A program made the position numbers and the translations under genes. The notes under the pieces were generated by a model. It was not told the origin of the DNA, made no database searches, and worked only from the letters and a program-made list of their open reading frames with translations. This document shows positions 41,340-51,400 of a stretch of 64,000 bases of DNA, in pieces; position 1 is the stretch's first letter, and each line of letters opens with the position of its first letter. The stretch comes from CAVZCK01 sp963798805 (GTDB lineage: Bacteria; Pseudomonadota; Alphaproteobacteria; Rhizobiales; Rhodomicrobiaceae): the NCBI GenBank assembly GCA_963798805.1, contig CAWCVC010000017.1, positions 287,096-351,095 of the forward strand, in the 5' to 3' direction.

Positions 41340-42424
41340 TGCGGCACATGAGAGGCCTGTCCGACGCCATTGCACTCCCCGACCGCTGGCAGATCCTGCT
41401 GCTGACGTGCCGGGATGCCGCGACCGATTTCCGGCTGCCGCTTGCGCAGGAGTTGCAGGCGCTCGGCCATGACGTTGCCTACGTCTTCTTGCGGCGTGCG
41501 CCCATCCTCATCGAAATGGCGTGTCCTGACGCCCCGCGCACCTTCTCCCTCAGGCCGTTTTTCGGGCACATAAGAGCAAGATTCGACAGTAATTCCTCAT
41601 TGCTCGTCATCAACTCGACCAATCTGGCATTCCCGATCCTGAGCAATGTCCTTCGGAATATCGTCGGCGGCCTGTGGTGTTTCGATATGCACGACGATCT
41701 CCTCTATGGAAGCGCCGGCTACTCACGAATGCGAGCCACGTTAGCGCAGCGACTTCTTCTTCGGGGCTCCGACTTCATCATCCATGCCGCGCCGACCCTG
41801 CAGGAGCTTTTTCCCGCCTCCCACCATCTGGGAAACGCGTCCTCGATTGCGGCGATCGCGCGTCCAGATGCCGATTTCGCTCGCATTCTCATTCTTGCGA
41901 GCCTTGATGCACGCCTCGATTTCGCTTTTCTCTCTGCCGCTGCGGCCGCCAATCCGCAGCTGAGCTTCCATATCCATGGCCAGCTCTCGCAAAACGATCC
42001 CATCGTAGAGGACGGTCTCCGGACCCTCACGAGCGGCCGCCCGAACGTCGTCTATCACGGCCCTTACGTGAATGGCGATCTGCCGGATCTCTTGAGAGAC
42101 TACCCGGTCACCTTGGCGCCTTACATCACGAATTCCCGGCTCACGCGGTACATCGACCCGCTCCGATTCTACCATTGCCTCAATTCGGGAATGGAGGTGA
42201 TTTCGACGGATATTCCCAAGGCCCGCGATCTCGATGCCGTTTTGCACATTGCAGACGCGCCAGAAGCGATCGGACCGCTCGTCGAGCGCCTTCGGGATCG
42301 ACCGGAAACCCGTCGGAATCCCGGCTCCACCCAGCTCGAGCACAATTGGCGCAACAGGGCGCTCAAGCTGCTGGACCTCGCCGCAGCGGTCTGCGACGGG
42401 CGAGCAGGTGGCATTCGTTCATGA
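41333..42424 (+). CDS. Glycosyltransferase-like protein (GT-B, divergent)
   Basis: A 363-residue protein of GT-B appearance. The N-terminal half has LPLAQELQALGHDVAYVFLRRAP and LWCFDMHDDLLYG; the C-terminal half has VVYHGPYVNGDLPDLLRDYPVTLAPYITN followed by DPLRFYHCLNSGMEVISTDIPKARDL, which resembles the donor-binding end of GT4-like UDP/GDP-sugar transferases of exopolysaccharide loci. The usual E-x7-E is replaced by a DPLRFY motif, as in TuaH/GT1-like members. ATG at 41333 lies inside the flippase 3' end, with CAGGGTCAGG upstream. The stop overlaps the next start (ATGA). The sugar is unknown. Confidence 0.82.
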   Translation: MLMRHMRGLSDAIALPDRWQILLLTCRDAATDFRLPLAQELQALGHDVAYVFLRRAPILIEMACPDAPRTFSLRPFFGHIRARFDSNSSLLVINSTNLAFPILSNVLRNIVGGLWCFDMHDDLLYGSAGYSRMRATLAQRLLLRGSDFIIHAAPTLQELFPASHHLGNASSIAAIARPDADFARILILASLDARLDFAFLSAAAAANPQLSFHIHGQLSQNDPIVEDGLRTLTSGRPNVVYHGPYVNGDLPDLLRDYPVTLAPYITNSRLTRYIDPLRFYHCLNSGMEVISTDIPKARDLDAVLHIADAPEAIGPLVERLRDRPETRRNPGSTQLEHNWRNRALKLLDLAAAVCDGRAGGIRS

Positions 42425-43581
42425 AACCCGATCATCCCCGACCGATTTCGCTCGCAATTTACCTGCCCGACCTCAGCGGCGGCGGGGCCGAGCGTCTTCA
42501 CGTCAGCCTGGCGCCGCTGTTCCTGGAGGCTGGATACCAGGTCACCTTCCTGCTTGACCGGCTTCAGGGAGAATTGCTGGCGCAGATCCCCTCAGGCTGC
42601 GCGGTCGATACCCTTCATGCCGACCGGCAGATTCGCGCCTTGCCGAAGCTGGTGCGCTATTTGAGGAAAACCCGCCCGGATGTGCTGATCGCCAATATGG
42701 AGCACATGAATGTCATGGCGGTGCTGGCAAAAACCTTGGCACGGGTGCCGACGCGCGTCGTCGTGACGCAGCATTGCGTTTTGTCAGAGCGTGTCAAACA
42801 ACGGTCCTGGCAATTCCGCGTGCTTCCGCTGCTCTATCGCCTTGTCATTCCTTTTGCTGATCGGATTGTGACCGTCTCAGAGGGGGTTGCCCATGACTTG
42901 GAAAGAGTCACTGGACGGCCTCGGAGATCGATGCAGGTCATATATAACGGCATCGTGACTCGCGACCTCGGCTCAGACGGGGCATCCCCCGCCTCGGCGC
43001 CGGGGCCCTCGAACGCTCCAATCGTTCTTGGAATGGGGCGGTTGGTTCCGCAAAAGGACTTTGCCACGTTGATCCGGGCATTCGCCACAGTCGCGCTCGG
43101 AAGCGATGCCCGCCTTATCATATTGGGCGAGGGTCCCTTAAGACCCGAACTGGAGAACCAGATCAGATCCCTTGGGCCCTTGTCCGATCGGATCTCCTTG
43201 CCCGGCTTCGTCGCCAATCCATTTCCGCTGCTCCGCCAAGCCCGATTGTTTGTTCTGTCGTCGCGAAATGAAGGCTTTGGCAATGTCATCGCCGAAGCTC
43301 TCGCCTGCGGAACGCCGGTCGTCAGCACGGACTGCCCCTACGGACCGGCCGAAATCCTCGATGGCGGCCGCTACGGCACACTTGTCCCGGTCGGCGACGC
43401 CGAGGCGCTGAGCCGCGCCGTCCTCGAGGCTCTGAACCAAGAGCCGGATCGGGCAGAGCTCGCCCGGCGCGGCCAGACCTTCAGCGTCGCGAGATGCGCC
43501 CAACAATACAGGCAGCTCATCGAAGCCGGTCAGCTTGCGGGCGGAAGGAACGGATACCACCAGCCGGGGGGCCTGCATTGA
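42421..43581 (+). CDS. Glycosyltransferase family 4
   Basis: A 386-residue GT-B enzyme opening with SLAIYLPDLSGGGAERLHVSLA, the typical GGGAER acceptor-side motif. The donor domain has VLGMGRLVPQKDFATLIRAFA, ARLIILGEGPLRPELE and the E-x7-E motif in LSSRNEGFGNVIAEALACGTPVVSTDCPYGPAEIL. This form is frequent in capsule and exopolysaccharide clusters. It begins with an ATGA overlap with the preceding gene and ends with a TTGA overlap with the acyltransferase, so it is the third sugar-adding enzyme of the operon. Confidence 0.94.
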   Translation: MKPDHPRPISLAIYLPDLSGGGAERLHVSLAPLFLEAGYQVTFLLDRLQGELLAQIPSGCAVDTLHADRQIRALPKLVRYLRKTRPDVLIANMEHMNVMAVLAKTLARVPTRVVVTQHCVLSERVKQRSWQFRVLPLLYRLVIPFADRIVTVSEGVAHDLERVTGRPRRSMQVIYNGIVTRDLGSDGASPASAPGPSNAPIVLGMGRLVPQKDFATLIRAFATVALGSDARLIILGEGPLRPELENQIRSLGPLSDRISLPGFVANPFPLLRQARLFVLSSRNEGFGNVIAEALACGTPVVSTDCPYGPAEILDGGRYGTLVPVGDAEALSRAVLEALNQEPDRAELARRGQTFSVARCAQQYRQLIEAGQLAGGRNGYHQPGGLH

Positions 43582-44654
43582 CCGACCAATCGATCAGCTT
43601 GAAATTCGGAACATTGGAGCTCGGCCGCGCCTTTGCCGCGTGCCTCGTCGTTTTCCACCATGCCGGCAATATCGTCGCCCAGCCCCGCTTCTACGGCGAG
43701 CATCCATTCGCGGGCCATTTGCAGAACTTCAATGTCGGGGTCGATTTTTTCTTCGTTCTCAGCGGCTTCATCATCACCTGGGTGCATTGGATCGACATCG
43801 GAAACCCGGCCCGCCTCGGCCGCTACGCGATCAAGCGGTTCCTGCGCATCTATCCGCCCTATTGGGGCGTCGTGATACCGCTGGCGGTCCTTTATTTCAT
43901 TTTCCCGGCGGCAGGCGTGCCGAGCCAGCACGATCCCCTCAACATCATGCTGTCGATCTTTCTGCTGCCCGCGGCCGCGCAGCCGGTGCTCGGCGTCGCC
44001 TGGACACTCGTCCACGAGATCTTCTTTTATGCTCTGTTCGCCTTCGTGATCGCCGCCGGACGGGTGGCCTTTGCAATTTTTCCCGTCTGGGCGCTGGCAA
44101 TCATCGTCCTTAATCATGGCGGCGGCAGTGGTTTCCCACTGTTATTCTTCGTGAGCCCCTTCAATCTCGAATTCATCATGGGCGTCTCGGCGGCGGTTCT
44201 GCTGAAGAACTGTCGCGTCCCGATCCCATGGCTGTTCGTCCTTGCGGGAATAGGCAGCTTCGTCGGCATGATGCTCTTTGCCGTGCACGTTCAGGACGAT
44301 CCGCTGACGGGCAAACTCGCCTTCGGCACCTCCGCCCTCGTCACCCTGCTCGGACTGGTGGAGATGGAGCGCCGACATCCCATTCGGCTACCGGATGCCC
44401 TCGCATTCTTCGGAGCGGCGTCCTATTCGATCTATCTCATCCATCCCGTGGCTCTTTCATTCGGCGTGCATCTCGCGAAGTCCGGCATCGGTTTCGCGCT
44501 GCCACTGGGCGCAATAACCTTGCTGCTGGCGTTGCTCGGAACCGTTGCCGGCGTTGCCTATCATGCGCGCATCGAGCCGCTTCTGATAAGCGCCGCCAGA
44601 CGAAACATACAGCTTGTCGGCCCGGCGTCCGAGATCAGGGCTCGGGGCTTCTGA
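43578..44654 (+). CDS. Acyltransferase 3 family membrane protein (exopolysaccharide acylation)
   Basis: A 358-residue integral membrane acyltransferase of the NodX/OafA/ExoZ type. The first helix contains LELGRAFAACLVVFHHAGNI with the conserved His pair, then VGVDFFFVLSGFIITWVH and RFLRIYPPYWGVVIPLAV with the Arg-x10-type motif. About ten hydrophobic segments in all. It transfers acetyl or similar groups to sugars of the polymer. The start is TTG in a TTGA overlap with the preceding gene, with a G-run 8 bases upstream; the stop overlaps the following ATG by one base (TGATG). Confidence 0.92.
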   Translation: MTDQSISLKFGTLELGRAFAACLVVFHHAGNIVAQPRFYGEHPFAGHLQNFNVGVDFFFVLSGFIITWVHWIDIGNPARLGRYAIKRFLRIYPPYWGVVIPLAVLYFIFPAAGVPSQHDPLNIMLSIFLLPAAAQPVLGVAWTLVHEIFFYALFAFVIAAGRVAFAIFPVWALAIIVLNHGGGSGFPLLFFVSPFNLEFIMGVSAAVLLKNCRVPIPWLFVLAGIGSFVGMMLFAVHVQDDPLTGKLAFGTSALVTLLGLVEMERRHPIRLPDALAFFGAASYSIYLIHPVALSFGVHLAKSGIGFALPLGAITLLLALLGTVAGVAYHARIEPLLISAARRNIQLVGPASEIRARGF

Positions 44655-46057
44655 TGGCTTCGCGGCGCCAGACACCGATACGAACCCCGGCCGAGCCAAA
44701 TTTGGCCGGAGGATCGCCAAGCACAAGCGAGAATATTGCAGTCGTGCTTATTCTGCTTTTTCCGTGCATGGGTACATTTTTCGCACCCGAAACCTATTTC
44801 GCGCCACAAGAGTTCTCGTTACAGGCGGCTCACGAGCAAGTCGAAAGCGGCGTTCTGCTCGGCCGGATTGGATATCTGCTGGTTCTGCTCTGGCTGATAC
44901 CTCAGTATGCCCGAGCGCCAGGCGCGATGTTAAGCGCATCGTTGCGCTCGATCGTTCCGATTCTGTTGGCAGTCTGGATGATCGCCTCCGCATCCTGGTC
45001 TGTTGATCCTGGCGGCTCGTTCAACCGAAGCGGGCGAGCACTTATTCTGGTGCTCTTTGCGATCTACTTGGCCGAACGCTACGATTCCGAGCAATTGGTG
45101 CGCATAGTGACAATCGCGGGAGCGCTCGCGGTGTTGGCATCCTTCATCGCCGTCATCGCTTTGCCCAGCTACGCCTACACCACCCTGAACGGCTATGAAG
45201 GTGCCTGGCGCGGCGCGGCAATTCATAAGAACTCCCTCGGCGCGCTTATGACAGTGCTGTTTGCTTTCGGTTACTATGCACGTCATGCCAAGTGTTCGAA
45301 TGCCTTCATCAACGCAACCGTCCTTTTTGGAAGCCCATTTCTAGTGTTCATGTCGCGCTCGGCGACCTCGCTCCTGGTGCTCGGCGTCACCTTTGCCGCC
45401 ATTGCCGTCATCGGATTCCTGAACGCGCTCAAATATCAGAGCGAAAAAACCTTCGTGGCGACGCTCATCGCTGGGGCAACAGGCTGTTGCTATCTGCTCT
45501 ATTCGCATCTGGACTCCCTCTTATTGATGCTCGGACGTGATCCCTCGCTTACGGGCCGAACAGAAGTCTGGCAGCGGGTCGAGGCGTTGATCGCGGAGCG
45601 GCCCTGGCTCGGTTACGGTCACGGCTTCTGGGGCATCGACAGCTTGCAGCGCGATGGAATCTGGGCCGAGCTTGGCTGGGCTGCCCCGCACGCGCACAAC
45701 ACATTCCTGGACATCCGATTGCAGTTGGGGCTGGTCGGGGTCGTGATTGCCAGTTGCCTCTTTTCCATCGTCCTTTTTCGAGCCGCCCGCCTCATATTGC
45801 TCGGCATGCCGTCAGTCGCACTCGTCTGGCCACTGATTGTTCTGACAACTCTCTTTCGCGGCCTGACGGAAACCTATCTCGTCGATCCCGGAACCTCGGG
45901 GCTGTTCTGGTGTGCTCTGGCGTTTGCAGCGATGAGCCGATTGGCCGTTGAAAGCCGGTCGGCCCCGACGCACCCGTTCGAAGCGCCTCTAAGTCGCATT
46001 CAACGCCCGTTCGCAGCGCGGCATGCGCCAACTCCGTTGAACGATTTCAGGGCTTAG
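44654..46057 (+). CDS. O-antigen ligase/Wzy-type polymerase family membrane protein
   Basis: A 467-residue membrane protein with 10-12 hydrophobic segments and the Wzy_C-type periplasmic loop: AWRGAAIHKNSLGALM, followed by LTGRTEVWQRVEALIAERPWLGYGHGFWGI and WAAPHAHNTFLDIRLQLGLVGV. The RxxxW and HxHN motifs are those of the WaaL/Wzy superfamily. In this setting a polymerase joining the repeat units is more likely than lipopolysaccharide ligation. ATG at 44654 overlaps the acyltransferase stop. The C-terminal 40 residues are polar. An 84-bp gap follows, so the coupled part of the operon ends here. Confidence 0.92.
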   Translation: MASRRQTPIRTPAEPNLAGGSPSTSENIAVVLILLFPCMGTFFAPETYFAPQEFSLQAAHEQVESGVLLGRIGYLLVLLWLIPQYARAPGAMLSASLRSIVPILLAVWMIASASWSVDPGGSFNRSGRALILVLFAIYLAERYDSEQLVRIVTIAGALAVLASFIAVIALPSYAYTTLNGYEGAWRGAAIHKNSLGALMTVLFAFGYYARHAKCSNAFINATVLFGSPFLVFMSRSATSLLVLGVTFAAIAVIGFLNALKYQSEKTFVATLIAGATGCCYLLYSHLDSLLLMLGRDPSLTGRTEVWQRVEALIAERPWLGYGHGFWGIDSLQRDGIWAELGWAAPHAHNTFLDIRLQLGLVGVVIASCLFSIVLFRAARLILLGMPSVALVWPLIVLTTLFRGLTETYLVDPGTSGLFWCALAFAAMSRLAVESRSAPTHPFEAPLSRIQRPFAARHAPTPLNDFRA

Positions 46058-46141
46058 AAATTGCGGGCCGGAGATACACGGAGCGCAACACACGAGCGAA
46101 ACCGGAAAAGTAGAATCGTTAACTGACATATCGAGCAGATT

Positions 46142-46969
46142 ATGCGTAGGCATTTCTTATCTTACCTCGAGTGCAGACAAACTCGGTTTTCCTATACCTC
46201 TTGGATTCGAATTGATCTGAACAGTTTCATCATTGCCATTGCTGCGGCATTCTTATGCGTGGCAGCCAGCGATCTTGCCCATGCCAGCTCCTGCCAAGTC
46301 AGGCTGGCCGGGCGAACAGTAAATCCGGACCCCGGCGTTGCAGGTTTCGGATCGGTCCAGGGACAACCACTGCTGCGCCTTGCGGCGAAAGAATATGTGA
46401 TCACGATCGATGACGGGCCCAACCCTCAGACGACGCTGCAACTGCTCGCAGTCCTGAACACCTACTGCGTCAAGGCCACGTTTTTCCTCATCGGCCGCAA
46501 TGCCGCCGCCCATCCGGATCTGGTGAAAGCCATTGCCGCGCAAGGCCATGCAATCGGAAGCCACTCCTTTACCCATCCCGACCTGGGCAAGCTGAGCGAA
46601 AAGCAGATCCTCGCCGAAATGGAGCGCGGGGTCGACGCCGTCGAGACCGCGGAATTCGGCAAGCGGCGCCCCGGTCGCCCGCCACGCCTGATCCGGCTGC
46701 CCGGTGCATTGAACACCTCACCGGTTCCGCCGGCGAGTCTGATCGAAGCGCTGCATCGCGAGGGCCTGACGATCGCAGGATACGATCTCAGCCCTCAGGA
46801 TTGGCGCAACTCGCCGCCCAAGCAAAGCTTCGATCGCCTGTTTCGCGGCATCAAGGATCGCGGGGTGATCGTCTTTCACGACGGCCAACCCAACACAATT
46901 CTCCTTCTGCCGATGGTTCTGGACGAACTGAGCCGGCGCGGCGCCAAGATCGTCACGCTCCTGCCCTGA
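46142..46969 (+). CDS. Polysaccharide deacetylase (NodB-homology, CE4)
   Basis: A 275-residue exported deacetylase. A basic N-terminal stretch is followed by a hydrophobic helix (about residues 28-45) that may be a signal or anchor. The catalytic domain has motif 1 TIDDGP (Asp90/Asp91), motif 2 HSFTHP (His141 and His145 for the metal), motif 3 near RLPGALN and motif 5 GVIVFHDG. It would remove N- or O-acetyl groups from the polymer or from peptidoglycan. Motif 3 usually has R-P-P-Y/F-G; here it reads RLPGALN, an unusual form. It lies directly before an acetyltransferase gene (stop and start adjacent). Confidence 0.9.
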   Translation: MRRHFLSYLECRQTRFSYTSWIRIDLNSFIIAIAAAFLCVAASDLAHASSCQVRLAGRTVNPDPGVAGFGSVQGQPLLRLAAKEYVITIDDGPNPQTTLQLLAVLNTYCVKATFFLIGRNAAAHPDLVKAIAAQGHAIGSHSFTHPDLGKLSEKQILAEMERGVDAVETAEFGKRRPGRPPRLIRLPGALNTSPVPPASLIEALHREGLTIAGYDLSPQDWRNSPPKQSFDRLFRGIKDRGVIVFHDGQPNTILLLPMVLDELSRRGAKIVTLLP

Positions 46970-47452
46970 ATGCCGGATTCAACGCGCCAACCTTTCGGTA
47001 ACAACTCGGATGCGATCATGATGAAGAGCCTGAATAAGCTGCGTACACTGAGAGATCTGCTGATCCGATCCCGTTCGCTTTATCTCCGGCATTTTTGGGG
47101 AATGGACATCGATCCGACGGCGAGGTTTTCGCTGAGCGCCCGTTTCGACCGTACCCATCCGAAAGGAGTCCATATCGGCGCCAGCAGCTATGTTGCGTTC
47201 GAGGCCGCCGTGCTGACGCATGACTATATACGCCGGCTCTATTCCGACACTTATATCGGGCGGAATTGCTTTATCGGGGCACGGAGCATCATTCTACCCG
47301 GTGTCCGGGTCGGCGACGGATCCGTCGTAGGCGCAGGCAGCGTCGTCACCAAAGACGTTCCACCGCACAGCGTTGTCGCCGGCAATCCGGCAAAGCTTAT
47401 CTCAAACGCCGGCCGCGGGGTGCCAGAACTTGCGGCAACAACCCCAGCGTAA
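46970..47452 (+). CDS. Left-handed beta-helix acetyltransferase (WbbJ/CysE-like)
   Basis: A 160-residue acyltransferase with hexapeptide repeats: IDPTARFSLSARFDRTHPKGVHIGASSYV and YIGRNCFIGARSIILPGVRVGDGSVVGAGSVVTKDVPPHSVVAGNPAKLI, the latter a classic C-terminal end of sugar O-acetyltransferases. The catalytic His is probably in LTHDY. The ATG at 46970 directly follows the deacetylase stop; an alternative start is the ATG pair at 47018. It probably acetylates a sugar of the polymer. It is the last gene of the polysaccharide locus and faces the convergent protease-caspase operon. Confidence 0.9.
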   Translation: MPDSTRQPFGNNSDAIMMKSLNKLRTLRDLLIRSRSLYLRHFWGMDIDPTARFSLSARFDRTHPKGVHIGASSYVAFEAAVLTHDYIRRLYSDTYIGRNCFIGARSIILPGVRVGDGSVVGAGSVVTKDVPPHSVVAGNPAKLISNAGRGVPELAATTPA

Positions 47453-47639
47453 CCGGGATAGAGGCAGGCTCGCGCTCAGCGCGAGTGCAGCCGGACCGAG
47501 ATTTCCCGCCTGCTTCCCGCCGCAGCACCCTTGCCGCGCCGGCGCGCTCCGGCACCGAGGCCAAGCCGTAAAGAAAGCACCGCGCTGGCACGGCTGTCGG
47601 CCGACGCCCCCACGGTTCACGGCAGTCTCGGCCTTCCGC

Positions 47640-48443
47640 CTAATCCTGGTTCGCGAGGATCGTCCTGGCGATCCAATCGCCATAAAAATTGACGCGGGTA
47701 TAAACGCCGTATCTGAGCTTGCGCGCGCAGCCGTCGCCCCATGAGACAACGCCGACCAGAACCGGCCCATCGGGGCCTCTCAAGACCAGCGGACCGCCGC
47801 TATCGCCCTGGCAGGAGTCGACGCCGCCGTCGCGAAAGCCTGCGCACATCATGCCGGACTCGACCTTGCCGTCATAAGCCTCCTTCACGTTGCAGGTGGC
47901 ATTCTCGACATAGGGGACTTCCCCCTTCTGCAGACTCTCGGACGCGGGGCCGCCCTCGCCAGTCCGTCCCCAGCCCGTGACCTCCAGCAATTGGCAGGGC
48001 TTAAGCTCCTGCGTGGCTTGCGCGAGCGGAATGATGTCGCCCGCCGGCGCGAATTTGAGCCGGACCAGCGCGATGTCGTTTTCGTGCGTCTCGTCCTTGT
48101 AGGCTTCGTGGATCAGGACGCGGTCCACCTCGCTCCAACCGCCGCTCGACCGCTTCGTGACGCCTGCCTTGACGCCGAGGCCGCTGCCTTTGAAAAAATT
48201 GAAACAATGCGCCGCCGTCAGCACCCATTTGTCCTGGATCAGCGAGCCTCCGCAAAGCATGCTGTTTCCGTCCGGGGTCGGAATATCGAGCGCGACCTGC
48301 CAGGGATGGTCTTTGATGTCGGCGTCGACGCCACCGACGACCCTGCGCGGGTCATCGCAATTCTGGGCGCCTGCCTGTCTCGTAACTGCCGCCGCGATCG
48401 AAAAGACGGCAAGAGACATCACGAAAATGGATCTGAACATCAT
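47640..48443 (-). CDS. Secreted trypsin-like serine protease (zymogen form)
   Basis: A 267-residue S1 peptidase with a signal peptide (about residues 1-26). The triad is complete: His79 (LTAAHC), Asp123 (ENDIALVRL) and Ser215 (GDSGGP). Asp209, six before the Ser, sits where trypsin has its Arg/Lys-binding Asp189. Six or more Cys residues match trypsin disulfides. The mature start is preceded by DPRR-VVGG, a zymogen activation site needing a cut after Arg. The ATG follows the stop of the WD40-caspase gene by only 21 bp, so the two are one operon. Such animal-like trypsins are uncommon in alphaproteobacteria. Either of the two first ATGs may be used. Confidence 0.93.
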   Translation of the reverse strand: MMFRSIFVMSLAVFSIAAAVTRQAGAQNCDDPRRVVGGVDADIKDHPWQVALDIPTPDGNSMLCGGSLIQDKWVLTAAHCFNFFKGSGLGVKAGVTKRSSGGWSEVDRVLIHEAYKDETHENDIALVRLKFAPAGDIIPLAQATQELKPCQLLEVTGWGRTGEGGPASESLQKGEVPYVENATCNVKEAYDGKVESGMMCAGFRDGGVDSCQGDSGGPLVLRGPDGPVLVGVVSWGDGCARKLRYGVYTRVNFYGDWIARTILANQD

Positions 48444-48464
48444 CTTCGCCTTCGCTCACTCCAC

Positions 48465-51400
48465 TCAATTCACCGCGTCCATGGCGGTCAGTGGCACATA
48501 GCCGATATCCTTGCCGCCGCGCATGATCAGCGCCCAGGCTCCCGCACAGGCCTTCAGCGTGACGAGCGTATTTCGCGTCAGGGCCGCGGTAACAGCAGCA
48601 TCATCCGAAGGTTTCTCGCGCACATCGACCGATCGGGTGATGATGTGGCTCGGCCCATTCGATTGATCGGGCACTTTGCACTCGCTGACGGCCGGCGTCA
48701 GCACCGGTTGACGGATACCGAGCGTGAAATTGTCCTTGAGGTCGGTCTTGGGAGTCTGGACGATCCCGAACTCTTTTTTCGATATTTCGATCACGCGCCG
48801 GCTGACATAAGAGCCGACGCCCAAGAGGTCGACCGTATCATCGCTCTCACCATCCTGTCTGTTCAAAAACTCAAGGAGCGCATAGGTGAGAATACCGTGG
48901 CCTCGATAGCCTTCATAAGCGGCTTTCCCTTGCGCGGCGGCCGAGATCGTGCTGCGGCCCGTCGCGAAGGTGAATTGCGCAATGGTTGTCTCGGTTTCGA
49001 GATTGTCGCCGCGCGGCGCCTCGAACGCTCCCAACTCGCAGGCGTCGAGCACGATGACGCTCTTGGAAGCGCTGATCCGTCGGAGCCAGTTTTCCAGCCT
49101 TTTCGAGCTGATCGCGTTGTCGGGGATCGTTTGCGGTCCGAGATCGAGATTCTGCGGCAGGAAGAACCAGCCGGTGCCGGGACCGCTGCCGGCTATGGCG
49201 CGGCCGTGGCCGCTCAAGAACAACACGAACACATCCTGCGGCTCGACCTTGGCGGCGATCCGCTCGAAGGCCGCGCCAATGCCTTTTTCCGTGGCATTCT
49301 CGTCGAGCACCGTCGTGATCTCGACGTTGTTCTCGCCGAAAAACGCGCTCCCGACCGCCTTCAGCGCCGCGCTGATGGTTTTTGCGTCGCTAACGGCGTT
49401 GCTGAGCCGCCAATCCGGCTTGAGATAATTGTCCACCCCGACCGCCAGCACGAAAAGGCGCGGCGCCGGCTTGTCGGTGATGCCGAATACCGGATCGATG
49501 CTGAAGCGCAGCGGCACAGTGGCGAGCAGGCCCTTGGCGTTATAGGCGACCACCTCCACCGCATTCTTCCGCGTCGGATCGAAACGCAGTGTCTGCTCCA
49601 TCACGGCATAGCGCCCTGGCGAAGGGGACCCGCCCAGCCCCGGGGCGGTCGTCGCCCCTTGCGCGACGCCATTCACGCGCCAGATCACCTTCTCGCCGAT
49701 GCCGCCGCCGCGGTCGGTCAGACGCACGGCCAGATCGGCCCGCCCTTCGGACTTTTTCTCGCGATTGTTGAGCCGCTCCAATTTCGGCGCCGGACCGGAG
49801 TCGAGAATGGTCTCGAGATTCAAGACGTTGGCGGCGCTCCGGTATCTGCCCTCCAGGTCGCCTTTGAGAAGCTCCGCCACCAGATCGGGGCGGGCGAGGT
49901 GCTCATAGAATTGCAGGACGGAATAGCTGTCGAGACCGCGCACGACACTGAGCAATTCGTCGCCTCGCGGCGAGGCCGAAAAAAATCCCTTCGGCGTCAT
50001 GGTCAGCCATTCGCCGTCGGACGCCGCCATCATCCGTGCGAGTTCCTGGCCTTTGGCAAGATCCCAAATCCGGATCGTGCCGTCATGACTGCCGGAGAAG
50101 ACGAGACGGCGATCCGGCGAAAACGCCACCGATTGAACGATACCTGCGTGCCCTGTAAAGCGGCGCAGCTCCCGGCCCGTGGCCACATCCCACAATCGCA
50201 TCGTGTTGTCATGACTGCCGGAGAGCGCAAAGCGGCCGTCGGGCGAAAACGTCACCGACTCGATATAGCTGCCGTGCCCCGCGAAGCTTCGCAGCTCCTG
50301 CCCCGTGGCCAGATCCCACAATCTCAGCGTACTGTCCCAGGCGCCGGAAAGGGCGAAACGGCCGTCCGGCGAGAATGCCACCGAACGGATAAAGCCCGTG
50401 TGCCCATTGAAGCTGTGCAGCTCCCGGCCCGTCGCCACGTCCCAAAGCTTCACCGTCCTGTCGTCGCTTCCGGAAAGGGCGAAACGGCCATCGGGCGAGA
50501 GCGCCACCGATTTGACCGCGCCCACATGCCCGACGAAGCTGCGCAGCACCTGGCCGGTCGCAAGGTCCCATAATTTCAGCGCGTTGTCTTCTTTGCTAGG
50601 GCGAGTAAAACGGCGACCGCGGGAGCGGGGAACAAAGCGACCGCCGCCCGAGAGGGCGAGACGGCCGTCGGCAGAGAACGTGACCGACCAGACTTCGCCG
50701 GTATGTCCCGTGAAGCTGTGCAGCTCCCGGCCCGTGGCGACATCCCACAATTTCAGGGTCTTGTCCCAACTGCCGGAAAGGGCAAGATGGCCGTCGGGCG
50801 AGAACGCCACCGACAGCACATTTGCGGTATGCCCCGTGAAGCGGCGCAACTCCTTGCCCGTCGCCACCTCCCACAGTCTCAGCATGTGATCCGAGCTGCC
50901 CGAAAGGACGAAACGGCCATCGCCGGAAACCGCTACCGAGCTGACTGCACCCGCATGCCCGCTGAAACTGCGCAGCTGTTCCCCCGAGCCGATGTCCCAA
51001 AGCTTGAAGGTGCCGTCCTGGCTGCCGGAGAGGGCGAAGCCCCCATCGGGCGAAAACGCCAGCGACCGAACCAGATTCCTATGCCTGCCCAAAACGCGGA
51101 GCTGCCGCCCGGCGGCCACGTCCCAAAGCCTCAGCCTTCCGTCATCGCTGCCGGAAAGGGCGAAGCGCCCATTGGGCGACAATGCCAGCGACCTCACAAC
51201 TGCTGTATTGCCACTGAAGCTTCGCAGCTCCTGGCCTGTGGCGACATCCCACAATTTCATCGTCTTATCGGCGCCGCCCGAAATGGCCGTATGGCCATCG
51301 GGCGAAAACGCCACCGACCATACATTGCCGGTATGCCCGGTGAACTTTCGCAGCTCCTCACCCGTGCTCACATCCCACAGTCTCAGGGTCGCATCGCCGC

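Noticed and set aside
47991..50573. 860-codon plus-strand frame opposite the trypsin and WD40 genes
   Set aside because: It spans the junction of two well-supported genes on the other strand and only mirrors the WD40 repeats.
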